From positions 1 to 35,558 of the forward strand of contig VGZQ01000028.1 of the NCBI GenBank assembly GCA_016872535.1: a DNA stretch of 35,558 nt. Direction: 5' to 3'. The position numbers and the translations under genes are program-made. Below are positions 34,730 through 35,558 of this stretch, one piece after another; the first letter of the stretch is position 1; the number at the start of each line of letters is the position of its first letter. Under the pieces are notes generated by a model. The model saw only the letters and a list, made by a program, of their open reading frames with translations. It did no database searches and was not told the origin of the DNA. Source of the stretch: Rhodospirillales bacterium (GTDB taxonomy: Bacteria > Pseudomonadota > Alphaproteobacteria > Rhodospirillales > 2-12-FULL-67-15).

Positions 34730-35558
34730 CGTCCCGCGCCCACGAAGGTCTCGCCGTCTACGTCCACTGGCCCTATTGCCTCGCCAAGTGCCCTTATTGC
34801 GATTTCAACAGCCACGTCGCCGAAGCCGTGCCCGAGGGGCGCTGGCGGGACGCCATTATCCGCGAACTCGCGCACTACCACGCTGAAACCGGGCGCTTGG
34901 GGCACGCGCGCACGATTTTTTTCGGCGGCGGCACGCCATCCCTGATGTCGCCCGAGTCGGCGGGCGCGATCGTCCATGCGGTCAAGCGGCTGTGGGGCTT
35001 GGCCGACCACGCCGAAATCACGCTCGAAGCCAACCCCACCTCGGTCGAGGCGAAAAAATTCGAGGGGTTCCGCCGCGCGGGCATCAATCGCGTGTCGATC
35101 GGCGTCCAGGCGCTCGACGACGAGGCGCTCCGGTTTCTCGGTCGCGAGCATTCGGCGGCCGAGGCGCTGCGCGCGCTGGAAACGGCGGCCGCGATCTTCC
35201 CGCGCTTTTCCTTCGATCTCATCTATGCGCGGCCCGGCCAGACCGTCGCCGGATGGCGCCGGGAATTGGGGCGCGCGCTCCGTTTCGCCCGCGGCCATCT
35301 TTCGCTCTACCAACTGACGATCGAACCGGGCACCCGCTTTCACCGCGACCGTGTCCTCGCCGCCGACGAGGACGCCGCCGCCGATCTCTTCGAAGCGACC
35401 CAGGAAATGACGCGCGCCGCCGGCCTGCATCCTTACGAGATTTCCAATCACGCCAAACCCGGCGCCGAATGCCGCCATAACCTGATCTATTGGCGGGGCG
35501 GTTGTTACGTCGGCGTCGGTCCCGGCGCGCACGGGCGCATGGCATCTTCGGACGGCCC
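34726..35558 (+). CDS. hemW: Radical SAM protein HemW (coproporphyrinogen III oxidase-like), 3' end missing
   Basis: 277 residues are visible before the window ends; the usual length is about 380-400. The N-terminal [20 protein letters not shown] carries the C-x3-C-x2-C radical SAM cluster, followed by [14 protein letters not shown] and [20 protein letters not shown]. Near the end, [20 protein letters not shown] is typical. HemW is a heme chaperone rather than a true oxidase. The start codon overlaps the rdgB stop. Family length and motifs make the call firm. Confidence 0.94.
   Translation, partial: MTSRAHEGLAVYVHWPYCLAKCPYCDFNSHVAEAVPEGRWRDAIIRELAHYHAETGRLGHARTIFFGGGTPSLMSPESAGAIVHAVKRLWGLADHAEITLEANPTSVEAKKFEGFRRAGINRVSIGVQALDDEALRFLGREHSAAEALRALETAAAIFPRFSFDLIYARPGQTVAGWRRELGRALRFARGHLSLYQLTIEPGTRFHRDRVLAADEDAAADLFEATQEMTRAAGLHPYEISNHAKPGAECRHNLIYWRGGCYVGVGPGAHGRMASSDG

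Noticed and set aside
33328-35532. Long minus-strand open frame opposite rph-rdgB-hemW (734 codons)
   Set aside because: Composition is that of a GC-rich antisense shadow. The plus strand encodes three clearly conserved proteins over the same bases.

Overview
The window looks like high-GC alphaproteobacterial chromosome, most likely Rhodospirillales-like. I infer this from codon use and gene order: rph divergent from hrcA-grpE, dnaK-dnaJ near dapB, and nth close by. I could not compute GC content or run searches, so the taxonomic call is an inference.

Layout. 1-385 is the 3' end of a 3-methyladenine DNA glycosylase I gene. 386-2773 is an accessory patch: a hicB-like gene with a shortened hicA-like gene, an AT-rich segment carrying a GIY-YIG/T5orf172-like gene, a scrap of an ampG 3' end, and an intact hicA-hicB pair. 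An exact 20-bp repeat lies at both ends of the patch. 2787-5359 holds an AmpG-type muropeptide permease and a family 9 glycosyltransferase. 5434-9981 is a small-molecule uptake locus: a GntR/FCD regulator divergent from a YdhR-like monooxygenase and a dctP-dctQ-dctM TRAP transporter.

9982-17350 is the most interesting part. It is a 7.4-kb catabolic island with an enolase-superfamily epimerase, a PhyH-type dioxygenase, a sodium/solute symporter with a DUF997 partner, an MttB-family methyltransferase without an in-frame amber codon, its corrinoid protein, and a divergent LysR regulator. It is bounded by two exact 40-bp copies of the last 40 bases of dctM. Without the island, the dctM stop and the typA stop would be separated by one base. 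The gene set suggests uptake, epimerisation or hydroxylation, and corrinoid-dependent demethylation of a quaternary or tertiary amine, possibly a betaine. The substrate and the methyl acceptor are unknown.

17392-26049 is mostly housekeeping: typA, a PfkB/adenosine-type kinase, an EI24 membrane protein, a bactofilin, a small lipoprotein, nth, DUF2244, an Ada-like AraC/methyltransferase fusion, a transglutaminase-like protein and dapB. 26360-27439 is a pentapeptide-repeat membrane protein between dapB and dnaJ, flanked on both sides by clusters of palindromic repeats. 27690-33270 carries the heat-shock genes dnaJ, dnaK, grpE and hrcA on the minus strand, with a DUF411 metal-binding protein between grpE and dnaK. 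Divergent from hrcA are rph, rdgB and a hemW that runs off the window. No rRNA, complete tRNA, CRISPR array, transposase or integrase was seen.
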